Assembly: GCA_036571765.1 (NCBI GenBank)
Contig: BROE01000007.1
Coordinates: 11,906,134 to 11,970,133 of the forward strand
Direction of reading: 5' to 3'
Source: Plecoglossus altivelis
Lineage: Eukaryota; Chordata; Actinopteri; Osmeriformes; Plecoglossidae
DNA: 64,000 nt
In this document: positions 35,468 to 44,800 of the stretch, piece by piece
How the letters are laid out: every line of letters starts with the position of its first letter
Position numbering within the stretch: the stretch's first letter is position 1
Notes under the pieces: generated by a model
What the model was told of the DNA's origin: nothing
Database searches by the model: none
Seen by the model: only the letters and a program-made list of their open reading frames with translations
Position numbers and translations under genes: made by a program

Positions 35468-38400
35468 GTATGTATCAAGTTGAGAATCTAAACTACTCAG
35501 TACAACTTATATCATTAATTTATTTGTGATCAAATGTTTACATGGCGAAGGCTTATACATTGACATCTGCCGGTTTGTGTGGCGTGCTGACTCACTGTAG
35601 AATCATGGGATAACGGTGGTTAGCAAGTCAACTTGATAGGCCTTGACTTTTTAGTTGGAGTGAACGGTTGTCTAGCTATGTGGCTAACCAGCTAGCGTCA
35701 TATAATTCTGTCAGCGTTTTGACTAGCGTTCACCATTATAGTGGTCACCTTTTTGCGTGGTAGTTGCTGTTGACTAGCTAGCTAGATTTATTCAAGTTGT
35801 ATTGCTAGTGTGTGGCTAGTACGGATCGCTATTTTGCTAGGCTAGCTGTTAGTCACTGTCACTGCCCGGCTAGCATAAGCATGACGTTGTCACAGTTATG
35901 TTTTCCAAGAACAACCACCTTTGCATAATTACATTCCTTGCTAGTTAGTTAGTTTGCAGACGAGTTACGTTCCCATTGTTGAGACCGATCCTATTATTCT
36001 TGTCCTTGGCTCACACTAGTTTAAACTTGTGATTTAGGTACACGGCTGCAGTGTGTCTGTCTTTAAATTGCCTTAGTCACAGCTGTTAGCAAAGTAGCTA
36101 GCTAGCCTTTTTGGCTGGTAGCTGGCAAGCTACCTCAGGTAAACATGCGATAAAACATCAGATGAAAAATACATTATTTTAATTGAAGTTATATTAAGAG
36201 ATGCATATACGTCTATGATGTGGGTTTATGGATGATTGGGCAGTGTGGCAAAAGGACCGATTTTGGCATCTTGTTGATTTGTTTTTCAACAGTGAGGAGA
36301 GATGTACAGGAGAATGACGAGGAAGCCGTCAGGGTCAAAGAACAGAGTATTCTGGAGCTGGGGAAACTCCTGGCTAAAACGGGACAGGCTGCAGGTGAGT
36401 GTCCCCACGCGCTGTCTCTCCTCAACAGGCTGTCAGTTGGATGATTCATGGCTCATAGCAAGTTTGTGGTAACGCAATATGACACGTCTAAAGTGCTGTG
36501 AAGGTCCTTGACAAACCTGAACCTTGATGGAGAACTTGTGGTTGTTGTTGAACTTCTCACGTGACTTCTCCAGAGCTGGGAGGGCTGCTGAAGTTCGTCC
36601 GGCCGTTCCTGATCTCCATCAGCAAGGCCAAGGCGGCAAGGCTGGTGCGCTCTCTGCTGGACCTTTTCCTGGACATGGAGGCAGCCACGGGCCAAGAAGT
36701 GGAGCTTTGCCTGGAGTGCATCGAGTGGGCCAAGGCAGAGAAGAGGACCTTCCTCCGGCAGGCCCTGGAGGTACGGTGACCCTCTGGATCCATTTCTTCT
36801 TCTTTTGTGTTCTCTCTTGTTCCTTCCCCCTCTTTCTCCCTCAATACCTTGGATGTTACATTGATGCATCTCTTGCACTCTGTCATTAGGCTCGCCTGGT
36901 CTCACTCTATTATGACACCAAACGATTCCAGGAGGCCTTAGCACTTGGTGAGTGACAGCTCTTGCCATTTCTACTGACAGCTCTTGCTATTTCTACTGAC
37001 AGCTCTTGCTATTTCTAATGACCAAACAGATGCTACCCACTCCTGTCTCGAAGGGGCGAATCACTACATATAGTTACATGGAGTAATGATGTCATCAATT
37101 CACTCCTTGCCACTAATCATAGATAGGAACTAAGCGCTCTGGTTCACTTGGTTTCTCCACGCCAGCTGACAGCTTGTCCTAGCCTGATCCTGTTGTTTCT
37201 GCCCTGCCTGCAGGCTCCCAGCTGCTCCAGGAACTGAAGAAGATGGACGATAAAGCTCTGCTGGTGGAGGTGCAGCTGCTGGAGAGCAAGACGTACCACG
37301 GCCTCAGCAACCTGCCCAAGGCCCGAGCTGCCCTCACGTCTGCCCGGACCACGGCCAACGCCATCTACTGTCCCCCGAAGCTCCAGGCTGCCCTGGACAT
37401 GCAGTCAGGTTAGGCCTGTGAGAAATGAACTCGCTTCATAGTAGCGAATAGCCAAAAACTGGGACTGCTTGACAGGTTTGCGCTCTGTTGATTGTAGAAC
37501 CTATATGCCGGCCAATGAGATTTGAAAGGAGTGAGTGAGCGTTGTGGCGTTACCAAGGGCGACCGTGACTCATTCCTTCCCTCTCTTCCACTCTCCTCTG
37601 AACCTCCGGCTGATTTGCTCTGGAATCAGAGTGGAGCTGAGATGAAATAGTGGAGTTGACCGTTGTTCTTGTGCTGCCGCAGGGATCATCCATGCAGCGG
37701 AGGAGAAGGACTGGAAGACAGCTTACTCCTACTTCTTCGAAGCCTTCGAGGGCTACGACTCCATCGACAGCCCCAAAGCCATCACCGCTCTGAAATACAT
37801 GCTGCTCTGCAAGATCATGCTGAACACGTAAGTGACACCGCCGCTTGGCTGCCATTTTTACGTGTTTGTGTGTCGCCTTATGACGGTGTGCAGACGTGAT
37901 GTATGTTTCTTGATGCGATCTGATGTGACTCCCCACCCCTCTCTCTCTCTCTCCCCCCAGACCAGAGGATGTGCAGTCTCTGATCAGTGGGAAACTGGCC
38001 CTGAGGCACACTGGTCGACAGGTAGGACTCTGGCCACTCACTCCTGATACTCTTGGTTTGATGACAACAGGCTTACAGGTTACAGCCATTCATCACCGAC
38101 TATAAACACATTCTTAGCTGTATGGATTGATGATCTCCTTCCCTTTTTTCCCCCCCCCGGCAGACGGATGCACTGAAATGCGTTGCGCTAGCCAGCAAAA
38201 ACAGATCATTAGCAGACTTAGAAAAGGTGAGACCTTTGGTCTGTCATGTTTAGTGTACTAAAGGTTTTTTATGAATTGACTGCCTTTTATGACCCGTCCT
38301 TTTCCCTGGTCTCTCCAGGCCCTCACAGAATACAGAGCAGAGTTGAGAGACGACCCAATCATCAACACCCACCTGGCCAAGCTCTACGACAACCTCCTGG

Positions 38401-38997
38401 AGCAGAACCTGATCCGGGTCATTGAGCCTTTCTCCAGAGTACAGGTAGGAAAGAGACCCCAGTGTTTCAATTGAAATATTTGTAGCTCGAGGAAGTGGCC
38501 TTGTGGTGTTCAGTAAAGGCATCTAGTAATGGCTTTCTCCGATCGGTTTATTGATTTCTTTTTTGCAGATAGAACACATATCAGGCCTCATCAAACTGTC
38601 AAAGGTACTTACGCTTCCGTTCAGCTGTGAGTTTGCTTGAATCGCTGTTCAAATAACACTCAAGTAATCCATTCTGTTTTATTGGGTTTTTCAGGGGGAT
38701 GTTGAAAGAAAACTGTCACAGATGATCCTGGATACAAAATTTCACGGTAAATCTACACTCGACTGCTATTTAGATGCAGGAGACGATCCTGCTGTCGTGC
38801 GTGTTTGGAGTGTGCTGCTCCACACAGCCGTCTCAAGTGTCTGTGTGACCTCAGGGATCCTGGACCAAGGAGAGGGGGTCCTGATCATCTTCGAGGAGCC
38901 TCCAGTCGACAAGACGTACGAAGCGGCCCTGGAAACGATTCAGAACATGAGCAAAGTGGTGGATTCTCTCTACAACAAAGCCAAGAAGTTAACATAG
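35377..38997 (+). CDS. PSMD11: PSMD11, 26S proteasome non-ATPase regulatory subunit 11 (Rpn6)
   Basis: Rpn6 is a lid subunit of the 19S regulatory particle that clamps lid, ATPase ring and 20S core together. Twelve coding exons (35377-35467, 36293-36394, 36574-36770, 36890-36947, 37214-37408, 37683-37827, 37961-38021, 38164-38226, 38319-38444, 38569-38604, 38695-38746, 38855-38997) join in phase with GT-AG introns into exactly 422 codons plus TAG, the length of human PSMD11. The start MAAAAVVEFQRAQSLISTDR is standard. The N-terminal two thirds are TPR-like alpha-helical repeats (for example residues 65-215). The C-terminal PCI domain covers roughly 225-390 (FSRVQIEHISGLIKLSKGDV), and the end is MSKVVDSLYNKAKKLT. 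The gene is compact (3.6 kb). It lies head to head with CDK5R1 and upstream of NSF. Confidence 0.98.
35468..36292 (+). other. PSMD11 intron 1, CTAG-rich
   Basis: 825 bp. About 15 CTAG tetranucleotides, many as GCTAGC or CTAGCTAGCTAG, fall between 35670 and 36105. The last 200 bp are AT-rich and lead to the acceptor TTTTTCAACAG. Confidence 0.8.
36293..36394 (+). CDS. PSMD11: PSMD11 exon 2
   Basis: Residues 31-65, VRRDVQENDEEAVRVKEQS to TGQAA. Acceptor CAACAG, donor GTGAGT. Confidence 0.96.
36574..36770 (+). CDS. PSMD11: PSMD11 exon 3
   Basis: Residues 65-130 with SKAKAARLVRSLLDLFLDM and the invariant QEVELCLECIEWAK helix pair. Donor GTACGG. Confidence 0.97.
36890..36947 (+). CDS. PSMD11: PSMD11 exon 4
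   Basis: Residues 131-149 plus one base, ARLVSLYYDTKRFQEALAL. Acceptor TCATTAG, donor GTGAGT. Confidence 0.96.
37214..37408 (+). CDS. PSMD11: PSMD11 exon 5
   Basis: Residues 150-214 plus one base, including LLVEVQLLESKTYHGLSNLP and TTANAIYCPPKLQ. Acceptor CCTGCAG, donor GTTAGG. Confidence 0.97.
37683..37827 (+). CDS. PSMD11: PSMD11 exon 6
   Basis: Residues 215-262 plus two bases, IIHAAEEKDWKTAYSYFFEA to KIMLN. Entry into the region preceding the PCI domain. Donor GTAAGT. Confidence 0.97.
37961..38021 (+). CDS. PSMD11: PSMD11 exon 7
   Basis: Residues 263-283, PEDVQSLISGKLALRHTGRQ. Acceptor after a CT-rich tract, donor GTAGGA. Confidence 0.95.
38164..38226 (+). CDS. PSMD11: PSMD11 exon 8
   Basis: Residues 284-304, TDALKCVALASKNRSLADLE. 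Phase 0 at both ends. Confidence 0.95.
38319..38444 (+). CDS. PSMD11: PSMD11 exon 9
   Basis: Residues 305-346, ALTEYRAELRDDPIINTHLA to RVIEPFSRVQ, PCI domain. Phase 0 at both ends. Confidence 0.97.
38569..38604 (+). CDS. PSMD11: PSMD11 exon 10 (36 nt)
   Basis: Short exon for residues 347-358, IEHISGLIKLSK, with phase 0 ends, acceptor TTTTGCAG and donor GTACTT. It belongs to the PCI winged-helix part. Confidence 0.95.
38695..38746 (+). CDS. PSMD11: PSMD11 exon 11
   Basis: Residues 359-375 plus one base, GDVERKLSQMILDTKFH. Donor GTAAAT. The following 108-nt intron has no stop in the same frame. Confidence 0.95.
38855..38997 (+). CDS. PSMD11: PSMD11 exon 12 (terminal coding)
   Basis: Residues 376-422, ILDQGEGVLIIFEEPPVDKT to LYNKAKKLT and TAG at 38995-38997. 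The stop is followed directly by GTAAGA, a strong donor consensus. Confidence 0.97.
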
Positions 38998-41835
38998 GTA
39001 AGACGCGCGCAGGTCTTTCAGAACACCACTTCATTCATGATTCTTCTTCACGTCACTGTCGATCTATCTGGTTGTAAATGTGACGCGACCATTATCATCT
39101 CCAGGAAACAATGGTGACCACAGCAGCACAGTGGAGGAGGTGTTGTGACCAGAGTGTAATATTTTAAAAGGGGACAAGGGAGAGCAGCAAAAATAGTTCC
39201 TCAAACTGCAACAAACAGGAGTCCCAGTTCCCCCACCGACAGTTCTCCTAAAGGGTCTCCCTAAATGGACAATTACATCACTTCTTCTCTTTCTTTTATC
39301 CATTTTATCTTTTTGACGTTCATTCAGGATTCTGTATAACTGTCAGCGGCCAGAACAGGCCATCAGGGAATATTGTAAAACCACAATAAAAGATTGACAA
39401 GTAAAAGTATACATATGTTTATATCTCGTATTGAATTGATGGTGGGGTTCCAAAGTCTTGAGATGACCATTGCCACCCCCTGCAGGTGCAATACTGACCT
39501 CAAGCACCCCGATCTCCGCTCCTCATCTAGCAGGACGAGGCTTTTCAGTCAAGGCTTTCTCTGTTCCTCGCTCATATCTCCTCAAAAGCACACGATTAAG
39601 TTGAACACCAGGATGTCCCTGCCAGGCACACTTGGCTGCTAGAGCTCCCTCTAGCTCTCGCAGGCGTGATCGTCATATCGCTGCCAAGTCGCTCTCCTTT
39701 CCTCCGTTTCACTCCTCCGGTTGTCACGTTTTTTTACCGTAGGCCTTTTTCTTTGTAACAAAAACATACGATTCTTGTGTTACTCCGCTTTCTTTTGGTT
39801 GTTTTCTGTCCATCATAAGATCATGGACCAGAATGGATGCCCTCATGCCACCAGTGCCCCCTTTCGCTCCTCTGCTTTGCCTCAATGTTTGGGAGCAATA
39901 TATTATAAGGGTGCAAAAGTGGCCATGTGTTCATTGCCTCTGAGCTTCTTCTGTCTTATCCCAAGTAAGCAATTTTTCATTGTTCATTTCCTCGCTCGAG
40001 TATGGTATGCTGGTAACCAAACAATTTGTATGCTCAGACTCTTTTTGTTTTTTGTTTTCATTTATAAGTCATTTTTAAAAATAAATATTTTGTATTTTAA
40101 GAAATTTGTCTGCCTCTTGGGGGGGGGAAATGTCACAAATTTGACCTGATAAAGTTGAATGTGGTTGTGTACCAGTCTGTTGAATTCCAGCATTGGAATA
40201 AGTTCATCTGTGGGTTCCATGTGTTGGAAAAGTGTTTTAAGATGATTGGACTGTGGTACTAAAGAGTAGATTGACTTGCAGAGCCTTCAGATAAAATGTG
40301 GGGAAGGAATGAGTGCCTGTAATTACTTCTAAAGGTGGGAAAAAGACAAAGGGAAGAGGCGAGTTCAGCTTGGGACTGACTGGTCGGGAGCATTTGTTGA
40401 TGGTTTTGAATACTGTATGAAGTACTGATGGAGTTTTGTGTTTTAGTTTCTACTGTTGAAAAAATGTTCCTGTGTGTTGGAAAACCTCATCACATAAAAG
40501 GGCATTAAATCAGAATTTCAATGACAGCTTTGGATTGTTACGTTATTTTAACAAACATTCTTAAACTTGCAGTCAGCTTGTGCGTGTTATGAACCATGAT
40601 TTAATAACTGCCACATCAAGGAAGACAGTTCATTATCTTTTTTGAATCTTTGCTTTAGGGTTGAGGAAACTGAGACTTAGATCCTCTGTGCTGATTTCGT
40701 TGAAGTATTTCTAGTGTTCTCAGATTAAGTGCCATCAAGTGCACTGAACTCTAAGCAGTAAACTACATGATTTTCCTCCAGGATTTTCCTGTGTTCACTT
40801 ACAAAAAAGCAATTTTAATTAAAAAAACAACAACAAAAAAAACGTTTTGCTTAGGTGAAAGACTTTAGATAGCGTGAAGGTTTATAAATAGTCATGTAAT
40901 TGTACGTAGGACCTGTGTACCTCACAACAAGATTTCAGAGATGTGAGGCGCTTGCTTGGCCCACAGTGACAGTAGACATGTTCATTTTTCTTGAAATAAA
41001 TCATGGTTAAAAGCATTGTAATATAACTCTCATTCATGTCACTGCTTCGTTGAGTTTTAAGAACCAAAAAAAAGTATTGTTGCTTGTTTTGGATTTCTAT
41101 ACACATCAGTATCAAATGTACATACGGTTCTTGCTGATCAACAATTACCGGGTATATCTGATGTTCAGATGAGTTCAAATAAATCTTTTATGAAAAAAGT
41201 GATTGTTTTTTTTTTTGTTTGACCTATGTGAATGTCCAGCTGCGGTGTGACTTAAGCATCGGAGAGTGTTTCATTTAGGACGGTCGGAGATCCCAGAGTG
41301 CGACCGCGGTGCTCATTCTCTAACAGGGGATTTCATCAACCGTTGCTTCAGTTAAGTCGTCAAGGATGTTGAAAGACCTAGAATTGAAGCTATTTAATTG
41401 AAAAAGCAACATGTTTTTATGGTTTGTTTCACTCAAGTGATGGTATTCGTCCTAATGTTAGGCTTAAGAAACAGATATTAATAGATTTTGGAAGTCATAG
41501 TGTGGGTTGAAGTATGATATCCAAAAGAGAACAGACTGTACAAAAATGTATTTCCGGCTTTACAACGAACATTTATGGTATGATTTAATTAGGAATTATT
41601 ACACCGACCGCATATGTATGTGCGAGTGAATGCGCTTAATTAGTAGGCAACAGAAAACTCGCTGACTACTGTGGAAAAATAAAACGTTTTGAATATTTTT
41701 ATCATGCGACGTGTGCGTGATGACATCACATTGAAACAAGTCCCGCCCTCAAACCTCCAGTAAGTTCTGTTGCTGTCAGGGGTTCTTCCAAAGCGTAATT
41801 ACTGAATTGCATTTGAAGAACCAGAATAAAACACC
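38998..41835 (+). other. PSMD11 3' UTR and spacer to NSF
   Basis: A probable 3' UTR intron occupies 38998-39103 (donor GTAAGA, acceptor ATCTCCAG). AATAAA occurs at 39385-39390 and again at 40080-40085 and 41178-41183, so the transcript may end early or extend far. The rest is AT-rich with poly-T and poly-A runs (40826-40841, 41207-41219). No gene seen. Confidence 0.6.
39385..39390 (+). terminator. PSMD11: Candidate PSMD11 polyadenylation signal
   Basis: AATAAA 388 bp after the stop codon (280 bp after the presumed 3' UTR splice), in the context CCACAATAAAAG, followed by GT-containing sequence. Confidence 0.6.
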
Positions 41836-41838
41836 ATG
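41700..41838 (+). promoter_or_regulatory. NSF: NSF core promoter (candidate)
   Basis: TGATGACATCACA (41718-41730) contains a CRE/ATF-like TGACATCA, and CCCGCCC (41742-41748) is an Sp1-type GC box. Both lie about 90-120 bp before the ATG. The start context ACACCATGGCGGC resembles a YY1 site. No TATA box is obvious. Inference from motifs only. Confidence 0.45.
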
Positions 41839-41850
41839 GCGGCTAGTCAG
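41836..41850 (+). CDS. NSF: NSF exon 1 (MAASQ)
   Basis: ATG in ACACCATGGCGG followed by five codons and a GTGAGT donor. Short first coding exons of this kind are typical of vertebrate NSF. It fits the phase of exon 2, but is short, so the call rests on context. Confidence 0.8.
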
Positions 41851-44800
41851 GTGAGTTTTTTCTTGTAGATTACTGATGAATAGTTTTCATGTAACACTGC
41901 CTCATTATCAACGCAGACATATTGGTGAAATTCTTGTCTATCCTGCCAACTCGAGACACCACCGAGTTTGCTGTGTGGCAGAGTTGTACGTCATTCAAAA
42001 TCCACAGCCCGGAAGACCAGTGTCCTGTGTCTATGATAAGACTATCAATCGCCAAACTAACTAGCAAGTGCTAATGCCATTAAGAGCCCTATAATTACAA
42101 GTATTCCTACAGTATTCCTGAAGACCAGCCACATAAATCAGTTATGCAGCAACAGGAGCTAGAGCTAGAGCTAGTCTATGAGCTAGAGCTCTGGCTAGTC
42201 TGCTAGCTCGAACTAATCATTAGATTACTGTATATTTGTATGCTAGCTACAGCTACCAATGTGTACAGTGTTATTGAAGTGCCTTGATCAGTTAGTTAAC
42301 AGTGGTAACTCAAATGCAATGAAATAGTGGGCAATAATTATTCTGCGCATAATCAAGAGCACGTGACGAGGTAGTATAGTTTCCTTGGAAATAGCTGTCA
42401 TGAGCTGACTTAGTCAAGTAGGATATCATTTAATAGATTTTGTTTTAGTTGAATGATCCCAGGAGCTATGTTGTCGGGGGCAATAAGCCCCTGGTAGGGT
42501 TTCCCATGGCAAACTGGTCCTAGGTGACTAGCCAGACTAAGTGCGGTTCAACAAAAACCCCTATGACGACAAAACTAAGGAGCATCGTTACGTCGCCCGG
42601 AGTGGCGTTACCGGGGCCCCGCCCTGGAGCCAGGCCCGGGGTGGGCGCTCGCAGGCGAGCGCCTGGTGGCCGGGTCTTTGCCCATGGGACCCGGCCGGGT
42701 ATAGCCCGAAAAGGCGACGTGGGATCACCTTCCTGCAGCGCACCACCCACACGGAAAGGACCGTAGGGGCCGCGCATGCAGTGTGTTTTGGGCGGCGTCC
42801 AGGGGCAGGTGGCTGGACGACCGAGGCCATGCAAACACGAGTCTCATCGCGCTGGGGAATGGAATCGTCACCTCGCTGGCCAGGAAAGGAGCCGAGCTGG
42901 TGCGTGGAGGTAGGAGCGTTACCCGGCTAGATATAGTCGGCCCTCACCTCCACGCAAGCCTGGGTTTCTGGTCCATTATCCTCGAGAGAGGCTTGACTCT
43001 ACATTCTCTCTGGCGTATGCTCGCCGGAGAGGCGGCCGGGCATGGCGTGGCTGCTCACATAAGCCCCAGTGGTCAGTCTACCGCCACGTGTTGGAGGTTT
43101 CCCCGTAGCGGAGTCCGTGTCCCTCCGCCTTCAAGCCGGGGACAGCTCTCACTGTTGTATTCGTGCCTATGGGCCGAACAGCATGCAGAGTACCCGCCTT
43201 CTTGGGGTCCCTGGAGGGTACCTGGATAGCTGCACCGACCGACGGCCTTGTTCTGCTGGGGGACTTCAACGCCCGTCACCGGTTCTGTTCATTGTCTTCA
43301 TGGACAGAATTTCTAGGCACAGCCAGGGGCCGGAGGGTGTCTGGTTCGGGGGGCACAGGATTTCATCTCTGCTATTCGCAGATGATGTTGTCCTGATGGC
43401 TCCATCGGACCGGGACCTACAGCATGCACTAGAGCGGTTTGCAGCCGAGTGTGAAGCTGCCGGGATGGGAATCAGCACCTCGAAATCTGAGGCCATGGTT
43501 CTCGACCGGAAGAAGGTGGCTTGCTCCCTCCGGGTGGGTGGGGAGCCCTTGCTTCAAGTGGAGGAGTTCAAGTATCTCGGGGTCTTGTTCACGAGTGAGG
43601 GAAGGACGGAACGTGAGATTGACAGGCGGATCGGTGCGGCGGCCGCAGTGATGCGCTCTCTGTACCGGTCCGTCGTGGTGAAGAAGGAGCTGAGCCGGAA
43701 GGCAAAGCTCTCAATTTACCGGTCTATCTACGTTCCTACTCTCACCTATGGTCATGAACTTTGGGTAATGACCGAAAGGACGAGATCGCGGATACAAGCG
43801 GTCGAAATGAGTTTTCTCCGCAGGGTGGCTGGGCGCTCCCTTAGAGATAGGGTGAGGAGCTCGGTCACACGGGAGGAGCTCGGAGTAGAGCCGCTGCTCC
43901 TCCACGTCGAGAGGAGCCAGCTGAGGTGGCTCGGGCATCTGTTTCGGATGCCTCCTGGACGCCTCCCTCGGGAGGTGTTCCGGGCATGTCCTACCGGGAG
44001 GCGGCCCCGGGGAAGACCCAGGACACGCTGGAGGGACTATGTCTCTCGGCTGGCCTGGGAACGCCTCGGGATCCCCCCGGAGGAGCTGGAGGTGGTGTGC
44101 GTGGAGAAGGAAGTCTGGGCCTCCCTGCTCAGACTGCTGCCCCCGCGACCCGGCCCCGGATAAGCGGAAGAAAATGGATGGATGGATGGATGTTTTAGTT
44201 TTCACTTCTTTAATTTACGACATTTTCAAATTGTATCTATTGTCAAAGCAGAGAAAGCAACAGTTTACCAACCCTTTTAATTCGCATTACCAACTCACAA
44301 TAATTGAACATTTGTCCTGGATATCGGAAGTCGTTTTATAGGGTAGCTTTGATGCAAGCGCTCAGTCTCAATAGGCCAGCCGATGATCCTGGAGTTAGTC
44401 TAAGTTTCTCATTCGTTTAAAAAAAAAAATGGGGTCAACAATTCGTAGAAAGAGAGGATTCATTGCCACAGGCTGTAGTGTGAGACTCTGAATGTTAGGT
44501 AATGCAGAGCCATACAAAGCAAAGCGTTTCCGTGAAAGTGTAGTCATGTTGGAAAGATGCCTGTTTCAGTTGTAATTCCTGACACAGCTGCTGCCGTCAT
44601 ATTTAAAGGTCTTAGCCCATCGATAGGCCTATGCCCACGTCTTGTTTCTACAAAACTGTCGGTGAAAATCGATATTTCTCCTAATTACTATATGGAGAAG
44701 CGTAACATTTGCCCTGAGATGTGTGTTTTAAGGCTGTCCTCATCCAAATCTGCTGGCTCAGCCTTGCAATTAGCCTGTGACATGACCAATGGTAGCACTT

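Noticed and set aside
43069..43280. ATG at 43069 as start of a 364-codon LINE protein
   Set aside because: The first ~70 codons translate the endonuclease region out of its own frame; only the RT part from about 43281 is genuine.
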